From a bacterium (GTDB lineage: Bacteria; Bacteroidota; Bacteroidia; Bacteroidales; Muribaculaceae): a DNA stretch of 48,319 nucleotides. The translations under genes were made by a program, and so were the position numbers. Below are positions 41,342 to 48,319 of the stretch, one piece after another. The first letter of the stretch is position 1, and every line of letters begins with the position of its first letter. Under the pieces are notes generated by a model, which worked only from the letters and a program-made list of their open reading frames with translations, ran no database searches and had not been told where the DNA came from. The DNA is taken from assembly GCA_004559845.1 (NCBI GenBank), contig SFWW01000001.1:1-48319 (forward strand), written 5' to 3'.

Positions 41342-41375
41342 AATCGGCAGAGGAGGGTTTCTTCTTCTGCCGATT
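41342..41375. terminator. Terminator between the C69 peptidase and glyA
   Basis: AATCGGCAGA (41342-41351) pairs with TCTGCCGATT (41366-41375) between convergent genes. The T-run after it is weak on the plus strand; on the minus strand AATTTTTTTG follows, so it mainly serves glyA. Confidence 0.6.
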
Positions 41376-41411
41376 TTGATGATTGTGTACTGATGGATGG
41401 GTGCTTTTTTC

Positions 41412-42692
41412 CTACCAAGCGAAGATGGGGTAATCTTTCATAATGGAGTTCACCTTTTCGCGCACGGAGGCGATGTTGGCATCGCTTTCAGGATTTTGGA
41501 GCACGGTGTCGATGAGTTCCACGATTTCGGGCATCAAATCTTCTTTTGCACCACGGGTGGTCATGGCAGGTGTGCCTACGCGCAAACCGGAGGTTTGGAA
41601 TGCAGAGCGTGAGTCGTAGGGAACCATATTTTTGTTGACCGTGATATCGGCAGCCACGAGCGCATTTTCTGCCACTTTACCGGTGAGTTCGGGAAATTTG
41701 GTGCGCAAATCGATAAGGATGCAGTGGTTTTCCGTTCCTCCGGAGCAAATTTTGTATCCTTTGTCGATAAATGCCTGTGCCATCACAGCAGCGTTGGTTT
41801 TCACTTGCTGTTGATAGGTTTTAAATTCGGGTTGGAGTGCTTCGCCAAATGCTACGGCTTTGGCTGCAATCACGTGCTCGAGCGGTCCGCCTTGCACGCC
41901 CGGGAACACGGCTGAATCGAGCAACGACGACATTTTTCGAATCACGCCCTTCTTGGTGGTTTTGCCCCATGGGTTGTCGAAGTCTTTGCCCAATAGGATG
42001 ATACCGCCTCGCGGACCGCGGAGGGTTTTGTGGGTGGTAGAGGTCACGATGTGGGCATATTCGAGCGGGTTGTTGAGCAATCCGGCAGCAATCAGCCCGG
42101 CAGGGTGTGCCATGTCAATCATAAGCAGTGCTCCCACTTTGTCGGCAATTTGGCGCATGCGCGCATAGTCCCAGTCGCGGCTGTAGGCGCTGGCGCCGCC
42201 AATGATGAGTTTCGGGCGCTCGCGGAGTGCCACTTCCTCCATCATATCGTAGTCTACCAGTCCGTCGGCTTCTTTCACATCGTATTCACAGTCTTGGAAC
42301 ATCATGCCAGAGAAATTCACCGGGCTTCCGTGTGAAAGGTGTCCGCCCATGGCAAGGTTGAGCCCCATAAACTTATCTCCCGGTTTGAGGCATGCCATAA
42401 ACACCGCCATATTGGCTTGTGCACCGGAGTGCGGTTGCACGTTGGCATATTCGGCTCCGAAAAGGCGTTTGATGCGTTCAATGGCGATATTTTCGCTTTC
42501 GTCCACACATTGGCATCCGCCATAGTATCGGTGGGCGGGATACCCTTCGGCGTATTTATTGGTAAGGCAACTGCCCATGGCTTGCATCACTTGCGGGCTA
42601 ACGAAGTTTTCGCTTGCTATCAGCTCCATCCCTTTGTGTTGGCGCTGATTTTCCTTTTCGATAATGGAAAAAATTTCGTTGTCTTGAAACAT
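41412..42692 (-). CDS. glyA: Serine hydroxymethyltransferase
   Basis: The 426 residues are full length. The family motifs are present: GMELIASENFVSPQVMQAMGSCLTNKYAEGYP, YYGGCQCVDESE, MIDMAHPAGLIAAG and the PLP lysine in TSTTHKTLRGPRGG (Lys222). It interconverts serine and glycine with transfer of a one-carbon unit to tetrahydrofolate, which supplies thymidylate, purine and methionine synthesis. It is the last gene of the pyrB-pyrI-flavin reductase-glyA run (only 21 bases after the flavin reductase gene), all in one direction, so it should be controlled by the same leader as the pyrimidine genes. Confidence 0.96.
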   Translation of the reverse strand: MFQDNEIFSIIEKENQRQHKGMELIASENFVSPQVMQAMGSCLTNKYAEGYPAHRYYGGCQCVDESENIAIERIKRLFGAEYANVQPHSGAQANMAVFMACLKPGDKFMGLNLAMGGHLSHGSPVNFSGMMFQDCEYDVKEADGLVDYDMMEEVALRERPKLIIGGASAYSRDWDYARMRQIADKVGALLMIDMAHPAGLIAAGLLNNPLEYAHIVTSTTHKTLRGPRGGIILLGKDFDNPWGKTTKKGVIRKMSSLLDSAVFPGVQGGPLEHVIAAKAVAFGEALQPEFKTYQQQVKTNAAVMAQAFIDKGYKICSGGTENHCILIDLRTKFPELTGKVAENALVAADITVNKNMVPYDSRSAFQTSGLRVGTPAMTTRGAKEDLMPEIVELIDTVLQNPESDANIASVREKVNSIMKDYPIFAW

Positions 42693-42713
42693 TGTGGTTC
42701 TTGTTTTTTTGTG

Positions 42714-43301
42714 TTATTGATGTTTTTTTGATGATTTTTTCTTTTTCTCTACACTCCAGCCGAATTTGCCCAATCGCTCCCCGAGGCGGTAGTATTGGCC
42801 ATGGCAATAGGCGATGATGCCGGCTTTTTCGAGGCTAAAGGCGCCTGATTCGGGGTCGATGTAGCGGTCGTCGGCTATCACATTCACCACTTCGGCGATA
42901 AACATGTCGTGTGTGCCCAATTTCACCACTTCTTTCACTCTACATTCTATGCTCATAGGCGCTTCGAGAATGTAGGGGGCTTCCACCATCACACCCTTCA
43001 CCGGGGTGAGGTGCATTTCTTGAAATTTGTTGTGGTCGCGCCCTGAGCGCACGCCGCACCAGTCGGTGGCGCGAGCCAATTGGGCTGTGGTGAGATTGAT
43101 GGTGAATTCCATGTGGCGCATCACGATGCCGTGGCTATATCGCTCGGGGCGTATCGACACGTAGCACATGGCGGGGTCGGAGCAAATGGTACCCGTCCAT
43201 GAGGCGGTGAACACATTGTATTCTTCTTCGCTGCTACCGCAACTAACCAGCACCGCCGGCAGGGGGTAAATCATGGTTCCGGGTCGCCAATTTTGTTTCA
43301 T
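42714..43301 (-). CDS. Flavin reductase family protein (FMN-binding split barrel)
   Basis: The 195 residues have the FMN-binding split-barrel pattern: NWRPGTMIYPLPAVLVSCG, then NVFTASWTGTICSDPAMCYVSIRPERYSHGIV and FTINLTTAQLARATDWCGVRSGRDHNKF, and LEAPMSIECRVKE. The last 12 residues are almost all Lys/Ser, an odd basic tail. Family members reduce free flavin with NAD(P)H or act as flavoproteins of unknown role; the position between pyrI and glyA is shared by many Bacteroidales but its metabolic reason is not clear. It is cytoplasmic. Confidence 0.87.
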   Translation of the reverse strand: MKQNWRPGTMIYPLPAVLVSCGSSEEEYNVFTASWTGTICSDPAMCYVSIRPERYSHGIVMRHMEFTINLTTAQLARATDWCGVRSGRDHNKFQEMHLTPVKGVMVEAPYILEAPMSIECRVKEVVKLGTHDMFIAEVVNVIADDRYIDPESGAFSLEKAGIIAYCHGQYYRLGERLGKFGWSVEKKKKSSKKHQ

Positions 43302-43380
43302 TTCTTAAAGCATTTTATTTTCGACTACTTTTTGCAAAGATAGCAAATGAAATTTGGAAAGCAAACCATTTGCCTGTTTT

Positions 43381-43842
43381 TTATTTTAGGGTGATTTCGG
43401 CTGCGGATGCCACACACTCGCAGAAATGGCATTTGAGCGACAGCGGACGGTAGCTCACCACTTCGAAGTGGGTGCGCATGGGCTCGTTGTTGGTGATACA
43501 CTTGGGGTTGGGGCATTTCACCAAATTGAGGAGTGTGTCGGGGAGCGACACGGGTCGCTTTGCCACCACATCATAGTTTTTGATGATGTTCACTACCGCC
43601 GTGGGTGCTATCAGGGCAATGCGATTGAGCACATCTTCGGGATATTCTATATCGGCAATTTTGATGATGCCCTTTTTGCCCATTTCCGAGCTATCGAGAT
43701 TGAAGCCGATGGTCACATTGTTGGTAACGGTGCGCAATCCCAACAAGTCGACCACTTGAAAGAGGGCGTCGGTGGGGATGTGGTCGATTACGATGCCATT
43801 TTCCAATGCTGCTACAGCCAGTTCTTTTTTATTTTTTTTCAT
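43381..43842 (-). CDS. pyrI: Aspartate carbamoyltransferase regulatory subunit
   Basis: The 153 residues match PyrI: the nucleotide-binding N-domain starts AALENGIVIDHIPTDALFQVVDLLGL. The C-domain binds one zinc with Cys110, Cys115, Cys138 and Cys141 (CPNPKC and CHFC), which joins regulatory to catalytic chains. PyrI makes PyrB sensitive to CTP and ATP by allosteric control. It follows pyrB by 41 bases in the same operon, as in Escherichia coli. Confidence 0.96.
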   Translation of the reverse strand: MKKNKKELAVAALENGIVIDHIPTDALFQVVDLLGLRTVTNNVTIGFNLDSSEMGKKGIIKIADIEYPEDVLNRIALIAPTAVVNIIKNYDVVAKRPVSLPDTLLNLVKCPNPKCITNNEPMRTHFEVVSYRPLSLKCHFCECVASAAEITLK

Positions 43843-43883
43843 AATGCTATGAAGGTGTTAATGATTTTGCAATGTGTGGAATT

Positions 43884-44795
43884 CTACTCAATGCCCAATG
43901 CGCGGCACAGAATGGCTTGACGTGCGTAGAGCCCGTTTTTGGCTTGCTGAAAATAGTATGCCTTGGGGTTGTCGTCCACATCTTGGTCTATTTCTGTGAT
44001 TCTTGGCAGCGGATGGAGCACGCGCAGATTTGGCTTGCTGTGTGCCAGCATCTCGTTGTGTAGGGTGTAGAGGCTCTTGGTGCGCTCATATTCCAGCATA
44101 TCGGTGAATCGCTCGCCCTGCACGCGGGTCATATATAAAATGTCGGTTTCATTAATCACGTCGGCAGAAAAATCGGTGGTTTCGCGATATTGGATGCCAT
44201 GCTCATGGCAGAAGCGCTTGTATTTATCCGGCATCTTCAGTTCATCGCAAGCCACGAAATTGAAGCGCGGATTCCAGTAATGCATAGCTTCCAACAGCGA
44301 GTGCACGGTGCGTCCGTATTTCAAATCGCCCACCATGGTGATTACGCGATTGGCGAGTGTGCCTTGTGTTTTGAAGATGCTGTAGAGGTCGAGCATGGTT
44401 TGCGAAGGGTGCTGGTTGGCGCCGTCGCCGGCATTCACGATGGGAATGGGCGAAATTTCGGATGCATAGCGCGCTGCTCCCTCTAAGTGGTGACGCATCA
44501 CAATCACGTCGGCGTAGTTGCTCACCATCATTATGGTGTCTTTGAGCGTTTCGCCTTTCGATTGGCTACTGGTTTTTGCATCGCTGAAGCCTATCACTTT
44601 GCCTCCGAGGCGGTTCACCGCCGTTTCAAAACTAAGGCGTGTGCGGGTCGACGGCTCGAAAAAGAGTGTAGCCACCACCTTCCCCTCCAAAATGTGCTGG
44701 TTGGGATTTTTTTCAAATTCGGATGCTCGCTTGAGCAATCCGATAATTTCGTCTTTGCTTAGGTCGGAAATGGAAACCAAACTTTTTTTGTCCAT
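43884..44795 (-). CDS. pyrB: Aspartate carbamoyltransferase catalytic subunit
   Basis: The 303 residues are full length. Ligand-binding motifs are the carbamoyl-phosphate site FEPSTRTR (about 46-53), the SSQSKGETLKDT loop with Lys80, GDGANQHPSQTMLDLYS and the aspartate site HPLPRITEIDQDVD. It condenses carbamoyl phosphate with aspartate, the committed step of pyrimidine synthesis; with pyrI it should form the dodecameric, CTP-inhibited enzyme. It starts a four-gene operon (pyrB, pyrI, flavin reductase, glyA). Its leader of about 200 bases holds a strong intrinsic terminator and a short open frame that ends inside it, which suggests control by attenuation. Confidence 0.96.
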   Translation of the reverse strand: MDKKSLVSISDLSKDEIIGLLKRASEFEKNPNQHILEGKVVATLFFEPSTRTRLSFETAVNRLGGKVIGFSDAKTSSQSKGETLKDTIMMVSNYADVIVMRHHLEGAARYASEISPIPIVNAGDGANQHPSQTMLDLYSIFKTQGTLANRVITMVGDLKYGRTVHSLLEAMHYWNPRFNFVACDELKMPDKYKRFCHEHGIQYRETTDFSADVINETDILYMTRVQGERFTDMLEYERTKSLYTLHNEMLAHSKPNLRVLHPLPRITEIDQDVDDNPKAYYFQQAKNGLYARQAILCRALGIE

Positions 44796-44851
44796 AGTGT
44801 ATATATTGTGAGTGTGAGGTTGAATTCTAAAAAATCTCTATGATGCGGCAT

Positions 44852-44889
44852 AAAAAAATCAATCGCGCCAAGATGGACAATGCGATTGA
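44852..44889 (-). terminator. Intrinsic terminator in the pyrB leader (putative attenuator)
   Basis: On the minus strand TCAATCGC (44882-44889) pairs with GCGATTGA (44859-44866) around a 15-base loop, directly followed by seven T (44852-44858). It lies between the pyrB promoter and the pyrB start (57 bases before it). The only upstream gene, PBP1A, is transcribed the other way, so the terminator has no other gene to serve. Confidence 0.75.
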
Positions 44890-44987
44890 CTCCCATGATT
44901 CAAATTTTGCTCAAATCCGAGTTGAGGCAAACAAAGATACCCACTATGCCCAGCATGATTTGCTCGGCTTAGCAGATAGATATGCAT
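44859..44987 (-). CDS. Possible pyr leader peptide (42 aa)
   Basis: From an ATG at 44987 (or 45002 for 47 residues) an open frame reads MHIYLLSRANHAGHSGYL and ends with SHCPSWRD. Its TGA stop codon is the last three bases of the 3' arm of the leader terminator, so a translating ribosome would cover the hairpin. In Escherichia coli the 44-residue PyrL leader does the same to couple transcription to UTP level. Here similarity is in layout only, not sequence. A U-rich stretch (about 44929-44939) precedes the hairpin. The frame could still be a chance one. Confidence 0.4.
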   Translation of the reverse strand: MHIYLLSRANHAGHSGYLCLPQLGFEQNLNHGSQSHCPSWRD

Positions 44988-45011
44988 TGCTCCACTCGTC
45001 ATTTCAATTAA

Positions 45012-45019
45012 CAAAGGTA
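45012..45019 (-). promoter_or_regulatory. pyrB operon -7 promoter element
   Basis: TACCTTTG on the minus strand fits TAnnTTTG, predicting transcription from about 45005 and a leader of about 210 bases. A second -7-like element (TATCTTTG, 44932-44939) lies closer to pyrB but still upstream of the terminator. No strong -33 box is seen for either. Confidence 0.5.
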
Positions 45020-45125
45020 GCGAATTTTCCTCAAATATCCATTCTGCAGGGCGAAAATTATTACTTCTTTTCGCGATTATTAATAATTGTTGGTTTTTCA
45101 TGGTGGAATTTAGGTCAAAATGAAT

Positions 45126-45133
45126 TATATTTG
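45126..45133 (+). promoter_or_regulatory. PBP1A -7 promoter element
   Basis: TATATTTG fits TAnnTTTG and lies about 62 bases before the ATG at 45195. The -33 box is only T-rich. Confidence 0.45.
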
Positions 45134-45194
45134 CATTTAATTTTGATTTATAGCGAAACCAACAGCTTACAAAAAGCTATTCAGCATTACAAAT

Positions 45195-47618
45195 ATGGCG
45201 AAAAATAATAGAAAAGGATTGCGTAGCAGCTCGAGCACTATCATTAAGGTGATGTGGTGGTCGTTGGCTTGTTTCTTGGCATTTTTGTTGATTCTTTCCG
45301 TACTCATCTACCATGGCGTGATTGGCTACATGCCGCAGGTGGAAGAGTTGATGAATCCTCGAGATAGATATGCCTCTGCCATCTACACTTCCGATGGCGT
45401 GGAAATGGGAAAATTTTATCGTAGCAAAGGCAATCGCTCCTATGTGGATTTCCAACAAATGTCGCCCCACTTGAAAGACGCTCTCGTCGCCACCGAAGAT
45501 GTGCGATTTGAAGAGCACTCCGGCATTGATGTGAAGGCGCTCTTTCGCTCGCTTATCAAGCGTGTGATTATGGGCAACCAAAGTGCCGGCGGCGGTAGTA
45601 CGATTACACAGCAGCTGGCGAAGCAACTCTATTCGCCCGAATCTGCCAATATCTTTGAACGTGCCCTGCAAAAACCCATCGAGTGGGCAATCGCCATCAA
45701 GATTGAAAAGCTCTACACCAAGGATGAAATCGTGAAGATGTATTTCAATCAGTTCGACTTTTTGAACAATGCTGTGGGCATTAGCAGTGCAGCATGGGTG
45801 TATTTCGGCAAAAAACCGAAGGACCTCAATGTGCAAGAAGCCGCCACCTTGGTGGGAATGTGTAAAAATCCGTCGTACTACAATCCTTTCCGCTTTCCGG
45901 AGCGTGTGAAGGAGCGCCGCAATGTGGTGTTCGACCAAATGTATAAGGCGGGAATGCTTACCTCGGAATCCTGCTCGGCACTGAAAGCCACTCCGCTCAT
46001 CCTCAATGAGCACAAAGTGGAAACCCACGAAGATGGTATTGCTCCCTATTTCCGTGAAGAATTGCGCCGCATTCTTATGGCTGATGAACCCGACCCGAAA
46101 AAATATTCCAATATCAATGCCTACAACGCTGATAAATACAACTGGGACAACAACCCTGTGTATGGCTGGTGCAAAAAGAATAAAAAGAAAGATGGCTCCA
46201 ACTATGATATCTATAGCGATGGCTTGAAAATCTACACCACCATCGATTCGCGCATGCAGCGTATGGCGGAAGAAGCCGTTACGGAGCACATGATTGATGC
46301 GCAAAAGCGCTTCTTTAATCATGAATGTGGCGGTAGATACACCGACCCCTATACCCGTAATCCGGCGGAAATGTCGAAAGCCACCAAACAGCGAGTAATC
46401 AACCTCGCCATTCGGTCGTCGGAACGCTATCATCGCATGAAGGCGGAAGGTAAGAGCCACGAGGAAATCATGAAGGCGTTCGACGAAAAAATGGAAATGC
46501 GGGTGTTTGACTACAACGCGCCCGACCGCGAAATCTTGCGCGTGATGTCGCCTCGCGACTCCATTATGTATATGAAAACCTTCCTGCGATGCGGTATGGT
46601 GGCTATGGATCCTCGATCCGGCAAAATTAAAGCCTATGTGGGCGGTCCCGACTTTAAGCATTTTAAATACGATATGGTGTCGACCGGTACCCGACAAATC
46701 GGTTCTACTGCCAAGCCGTTTGTGTTCTCATTGGCAATGCAAAATGGCTTCAATCCCTGTAGCACCGATTTTGAAAACTCTACGCGAGGATTTGGCTCTT
46801 GGCAACCCAAAGGTGGCTCCCACGGACTGAGTTTGCACCCGCAATTGCGCGACGCACTTGCCGTGTCGAGCAACTGGATTCCACCGCAAATCTTGCTCCG
46901 ATTGGGCGTACCGGCGTTGGTGGATGCCTTACACAATGATTTCGGCGTCACCTCGCAGCTCGACTCTTCGCTCACTTTGGCGCTGGGCTCGTGCGAAATT
47001 TCGTTGCTGGAAATGGTGTCGGCTTACTCGGCGTTTGCCAACTATGGGCAGCGCTCTCTGCCGCTGATGGTGACTCGCATTTGCGACAACCGTGGCAATG
47101 TGTTAGCCGAATTTTTCCCGACTCAAAATCAAGCTATCAGCAAGGAATCGAGTTATCGCATGGTGGAAATGCTGCGAGGCGTAGTCACTCGAGGTACGGG
47201 TCGACGGCTGAGCGCCTACAATTTCAAGGGTGATTTGTGCGGAAAAACAGGTACCACCAACTATAATGCCGACGCTTGGTGGGTGGGCTTCACTCCGGAA
47301 ATTGTGTGCGGTGTGTGGTTTGGTGGCGAAGACCGCTACATCCACTTCCAGTCCACCGGCGAAGGACAAGGTGCGGCAGCGGCATTGCCGATATTCGGCA
47401 AATTCTTGCGAAAGGTGTTCAACAGCAAGGAATTGCCCTACGACGAAACGGCAAAATTCTTTGTGCCTGCCGACTTCAAAATGTGTGAAGACAAAATCTA
47501 CGACAATTCCGGTGGCGTGATCTATGAAAGCAGTGCCGGAGCAGAAGAAGGCGAAGCCCTATTGCCGGAGCAAGCCATAGCCGAAGACCAATCCGCCGTA
47601 GATGATATGTTTAATTAG
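45195..47618 (+). CDS. mrcA: Class A penicillin-binding protein (PBP1A)
   Basis: The 807 residues consist of a short basic start, one membrane anchor (about 18-42), a GT51 glycosyltransferase domain (about 60-230; motifs ATEDVRFEEHSG with the catalytic Glu, GGSTITQQLAKQLY, and KIEKLYTKDEIVKMYFNQ), a linker and a transpeptidase domain. The transpeptidase motifs are GSTAKPF (Ser503, Lys506), SSNWIP, and GKTGTT (about 683-688). A unique insertion with many Lys (about 325-335, GWCKKNKKKDGS) lies before the second domain. The acidic tail of about 30 residues (EEGEALLPEQAIAED) is at the C-terminus. It polymerises and cross-links peptidoglycan at the outer face of the inner membrane. It is monocistronic and divergent from pyrB. 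Confidence 0.95.
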   Translation: MAKNNRKGLRSSSSTIIKVMWWSLACFLAFLLILSVLIYHGVIGYMPQVEELMNPRDRYASAIYTSDGVEMGKFYRSKGNRSYVDFQQMSPHLKDALVATEDVRFEEHSGIDVKALFRSLIKRVIMGNQSAGGGSTITQQLAKQLYSPESANIFERALQKPIEWAIAIKIEKLYTKDEIVKMYFNQFDFLNNAVGISSAAWVYFGKKPKDLNVQEAATLVGMCKNPSYYNPFRFPERVKERRNVVFDQMYKAGMLTSESCSALKATPLILNEHKVETHEDGIAPYFREELRRILMADEPDPKKYSNINAYNADKYNWDNNPVYGWCKKNKKKDGSNYDIYSDGLKIYTTIDSRMQRMAEEAVTEHMIDAQKRFFNHECGGRYTDPYTRNPAEMSKATKQRVINLAIRSSERYHRMKAEGKSHEEIMKAFDEKMEMRVFDYNAPDREILRVMSPRDSIMYMKTFLRCGMVAMDPRSGKIKAYVGGPDFKHFKYDMVSTGTRQIGSTAKPFVFSLAMQNGFNPCSTDFENSTRGFGSWQPKGGSHGLSLHPQLRDALAVSSNWIPPQILLRLGVPALVDALHNDFGVTSQLDSSLTLALGSCEISLLEMVSAYSAFANYGQRSLPLMVTRICDNRGNVLAEFFPTQNQAISKESSYRMVEMLRGVVTRGTGRRLSAYNFKGDLCGKTGTTNYNADAWWVGFTPEIVCGVWFGGEDRYIHFQSTGEGQGAAAALPIFGKFLRKVFNSKELPYDETAKFFVPADFKMCEDKIYDNSGGVIYESSAGAEEGEALLPEQAIAEDQSAVDDMFN

Positions 47619-47624
47619 CAGGGA

Positions 47625-47699
47625 GCCATTAGCCGGTTAGCCTATTAGCTAATCTCTAATTTCTAATCTCTAACTGCCATTAGCCGGTTAGCCTATTAG
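47625..47699. repeat. Direct repeat built of TTAGCC-type units
   Basis: GCCATTAGCCGGTTAGCCTA plus TTAG (24 bases) occurs at 47625-47648 and 47676-47699, separated by 27 bases of TCTAAT-rich sequence. The units resemble the heptamer array at 48081. It lies directly after the PBP1A stop codon. Confidence 0.7.
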
Positions 47700-47741
47700 T
47701 TATTGAAGCTGAAAGTCAATAATAGAGGCGATAGCAAAAAT

Positions 47742-47798
47742 TATGGCTCAGTAGAAAATTAGTGTTGTTAATCCCCACTAATTTTCTACTGAGCCATA
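47742..47798. repeat. Perfect 23-base inverted repeat
   Basis: TATGGCTCAGTAGAAAATTA followed by GTG (47742-47764) is exactly inverted at 47776-47798 around an 11-base loop. No T-run follows. It may be a PBP1A transcript-end hairpin or a small mobile palindrome. Confidence 0.75.
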
Positions 47799-47846
47799 GT
47801 TATGTTCATACAAATAATTTCCCGAAGTCATCATACCGTATTGGGA

Positions 47847-47878
47847 TTGACATCACCCCACCACCCACCATATCTTTG
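47847..47878 (+). promoter_or_regulatory. Orphan promoter in gene-free sequence
   Basis: TTGA (47847-47850), a 20-base spacer and TATCTTTG (47871-47878) resemble a Bacteroidota promoter. No gene follows in this direction within the window; downstream is a GC-rich segment with a CGCCGTC/GACGGCG hairpin (about 47941-47958) inside CCACA/TGTGG pairing. A small RNA is possible. The rest of 47619-48256 holds only repeats. Confidence 0.35.
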
Positions 47879-48080
47879 CCCCCGAGTTCTTTGAAGTATT
47901 GAAGTCAACGAGTAGCACAGTGTTATTCCACACGCCGAAGCGCCGTCGGAGACGGCGTATTGTGGTTCTCCATGCAAGCGGAGGCGCAGCCGGAGCGCAG
48001 CTTGGAGAAAGCCGCAGAAAGGAGATGAGCCTCGGAGAGGGGCGGTTGTGGCATACCCGCTCCCGCCGTCCCGGCAAATA

Positions 48081-48234
48081 TTAGCCATTAGCCTTTAGCC
48101 ATTAGCCATTAGTCTTTAGCCATTAGCCATTAGCCATTAGCCATTAGCCTTTAGCCTTTAGCTCCTATAGCTCTAACTAAAAAATGGCTAATGGCTAATG
48201 GCTAAAAGCTACCAGCTACCAGCTACCAGCTACC
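48081..48234. repeat. Heptamer array TTAGCCA with an inverted counterpart
   Basis: About twelve 7-base units of TTAGCCA or close variants (TTAGCCT, TTAGTCT) run from 48081 to about 48164. After a short spacer come three units of the inverted form TGGCTAA (48185-48205), then four of AGCTACC (48207-48234). The two halves can pair into a hairpin with several alternative registers. It separates PBP1A from the next gene. Confidence 0.85.
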
Positions 48235-48256
48235 AGCTAACGACTATCTAATCTCT

Positions 48257-48319
48257 CTATTTGCCCCCAAGGATTTGGGTGATGATATCGGTTACGTCGG
48301 TTACGTTTACGGAGTTGTC
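48257..48319 (-). CDS. C-terminus of a dockerin-like/secreted protein (partial)
   Basis: The last 63 bases read leftward as DNSVNVTDVTDIITQILGGK and a TAG stop. The VNVTDVTDIITQILGG pattern is half of a calcium-binding dockerin-type repeat (usual form DVNGDGxVNVxDVTxLIxxIL) found at the ends of many secreted Bacteroidota proteins. The rest of the gene lies to the right of the window, so its main domain is unknown. Confidence 0.65.
   Translation of the reverse strand, partial: DNSVNVTDVTDIITQILGGK

Noticed and set aside
44840..45208. A 122-codon open frame on the plus strand before PBP1A
   Set aside because: It covers the pyrB leader and both promoters, has no family resemblance, and overlaps the PBP1A start in another frame.
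45177..46697. A 506-codon open frame on the minus strand opposite PBP1A
   Set aside because: His-rich, no recognisable domain, antisense to the glycosyltransferase and transpeptidase domains of PBP1A, which are clearly real.
48081..48234. CRISPR-like array
   Set aside because: Units are 7 bases without unique spacers and no cas gene is nearby.

Overview
This window is a piece of a Bacteroidota chromosome, almost certainly order Bacteroidales (a Muribaculaceae/Prevotellaceae/Bacteroidaceae-like gut lineage; the sequence alone does not fix the family). The grounds are gene content (polynucleotide phosphorylase, RmuC, a 30-residue AURKAIP1/COX24 protein beside HU and RNase E/G, pyrB-pyrI-flavin reductase-glyA, BspA-like leucine-rich repeat proteins, C69 dipeptidase, an MIP18/SufT-like protein with LpxH) and promoters of the Bacteroidota type: TAnnTTTG at -7, with TTTG or TTG about 20 bases upstream, is seen repeatedly in front of genes. 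No rRNA, tRNA, CRISPR array, insertion sequence or prophage was found.

Layout. 1-4.1 kb is an accessory, partly decayed patch: the start of an AspT/YidE-type transporter, a degenerate interspersed repeat, a radical-SAM activase pseudogene (stop codon inside its iron-sulfur motif plus a frameshift), an unknown gene, an agmatine-deiminase-family gene and the tail of an ADP-ribosylglycohydrolase. 4.1-14.1 kb is housekeeping: DUF695, rmuC, serB, a structured RNA in front of a cysteine-less thioredoxin-like protein, an M23 peptidase, ispD-recG, an MIP18-family protein and lpxH. 14.1-15.8 kb is one AAA ATPase/nuclease-like gene bracketed by two identical 52-base hairpin repeats. 15.9-22.4 kb encodes envelope proteins: a 1209-residue BspA-like protein, two small outer-membrane barrels and ApbE. 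22.7-25.1 kb is the HU-COX24-RNase E/G operon. 25.7-31.7 kb holds dGTPase, nicotinate phosphoribosyltransferase, PNPase and a second HU, with two more copies of the interspersed repeat in the gaps before dGTPase and pncB. 31.8-38.5 kb holds two rhomboids, an endonuclease/exonuclease/phosphatase-family protein, a second BspA-like protein and an M3 peptidase. 38.6-39.5 kb is a tightly overlapping DUF3791-DUF3990-DUF3791 cassette. 39.6-47.6 kb holds a C69 peptidase split by a one-base frame change at a slippery heptamer, glyA, a flavin reductase, pyrI and pyrB behind an apparent transcription attenuator, and a class A penicillin-binding protein. The window ends in simple heptamer repeats and the C-terminus of a dockerin-like protein.

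How the genes work together: pyrB/pyrI (pyrimidines), glyA and serB (serine/glycine and one-carbon units), pncB (NAD), dGTPase (dNTP pool), PNPase and RNase E/G (RNA decay), ispD and lpxH (isoprenoid and lipid A precursors), and M23 and PBP1A (cell wall) make up a normal core. The features most worth following are the repeat-bracketed ATPase, the putative ADP-ribosyltransferase-like cassette, the pyr attenuator with its leader ORF, the slippery-site frameshift in the C69 peptidase, the interspersed hairpin repeat family, and the structured RNA at 7.69 kb.
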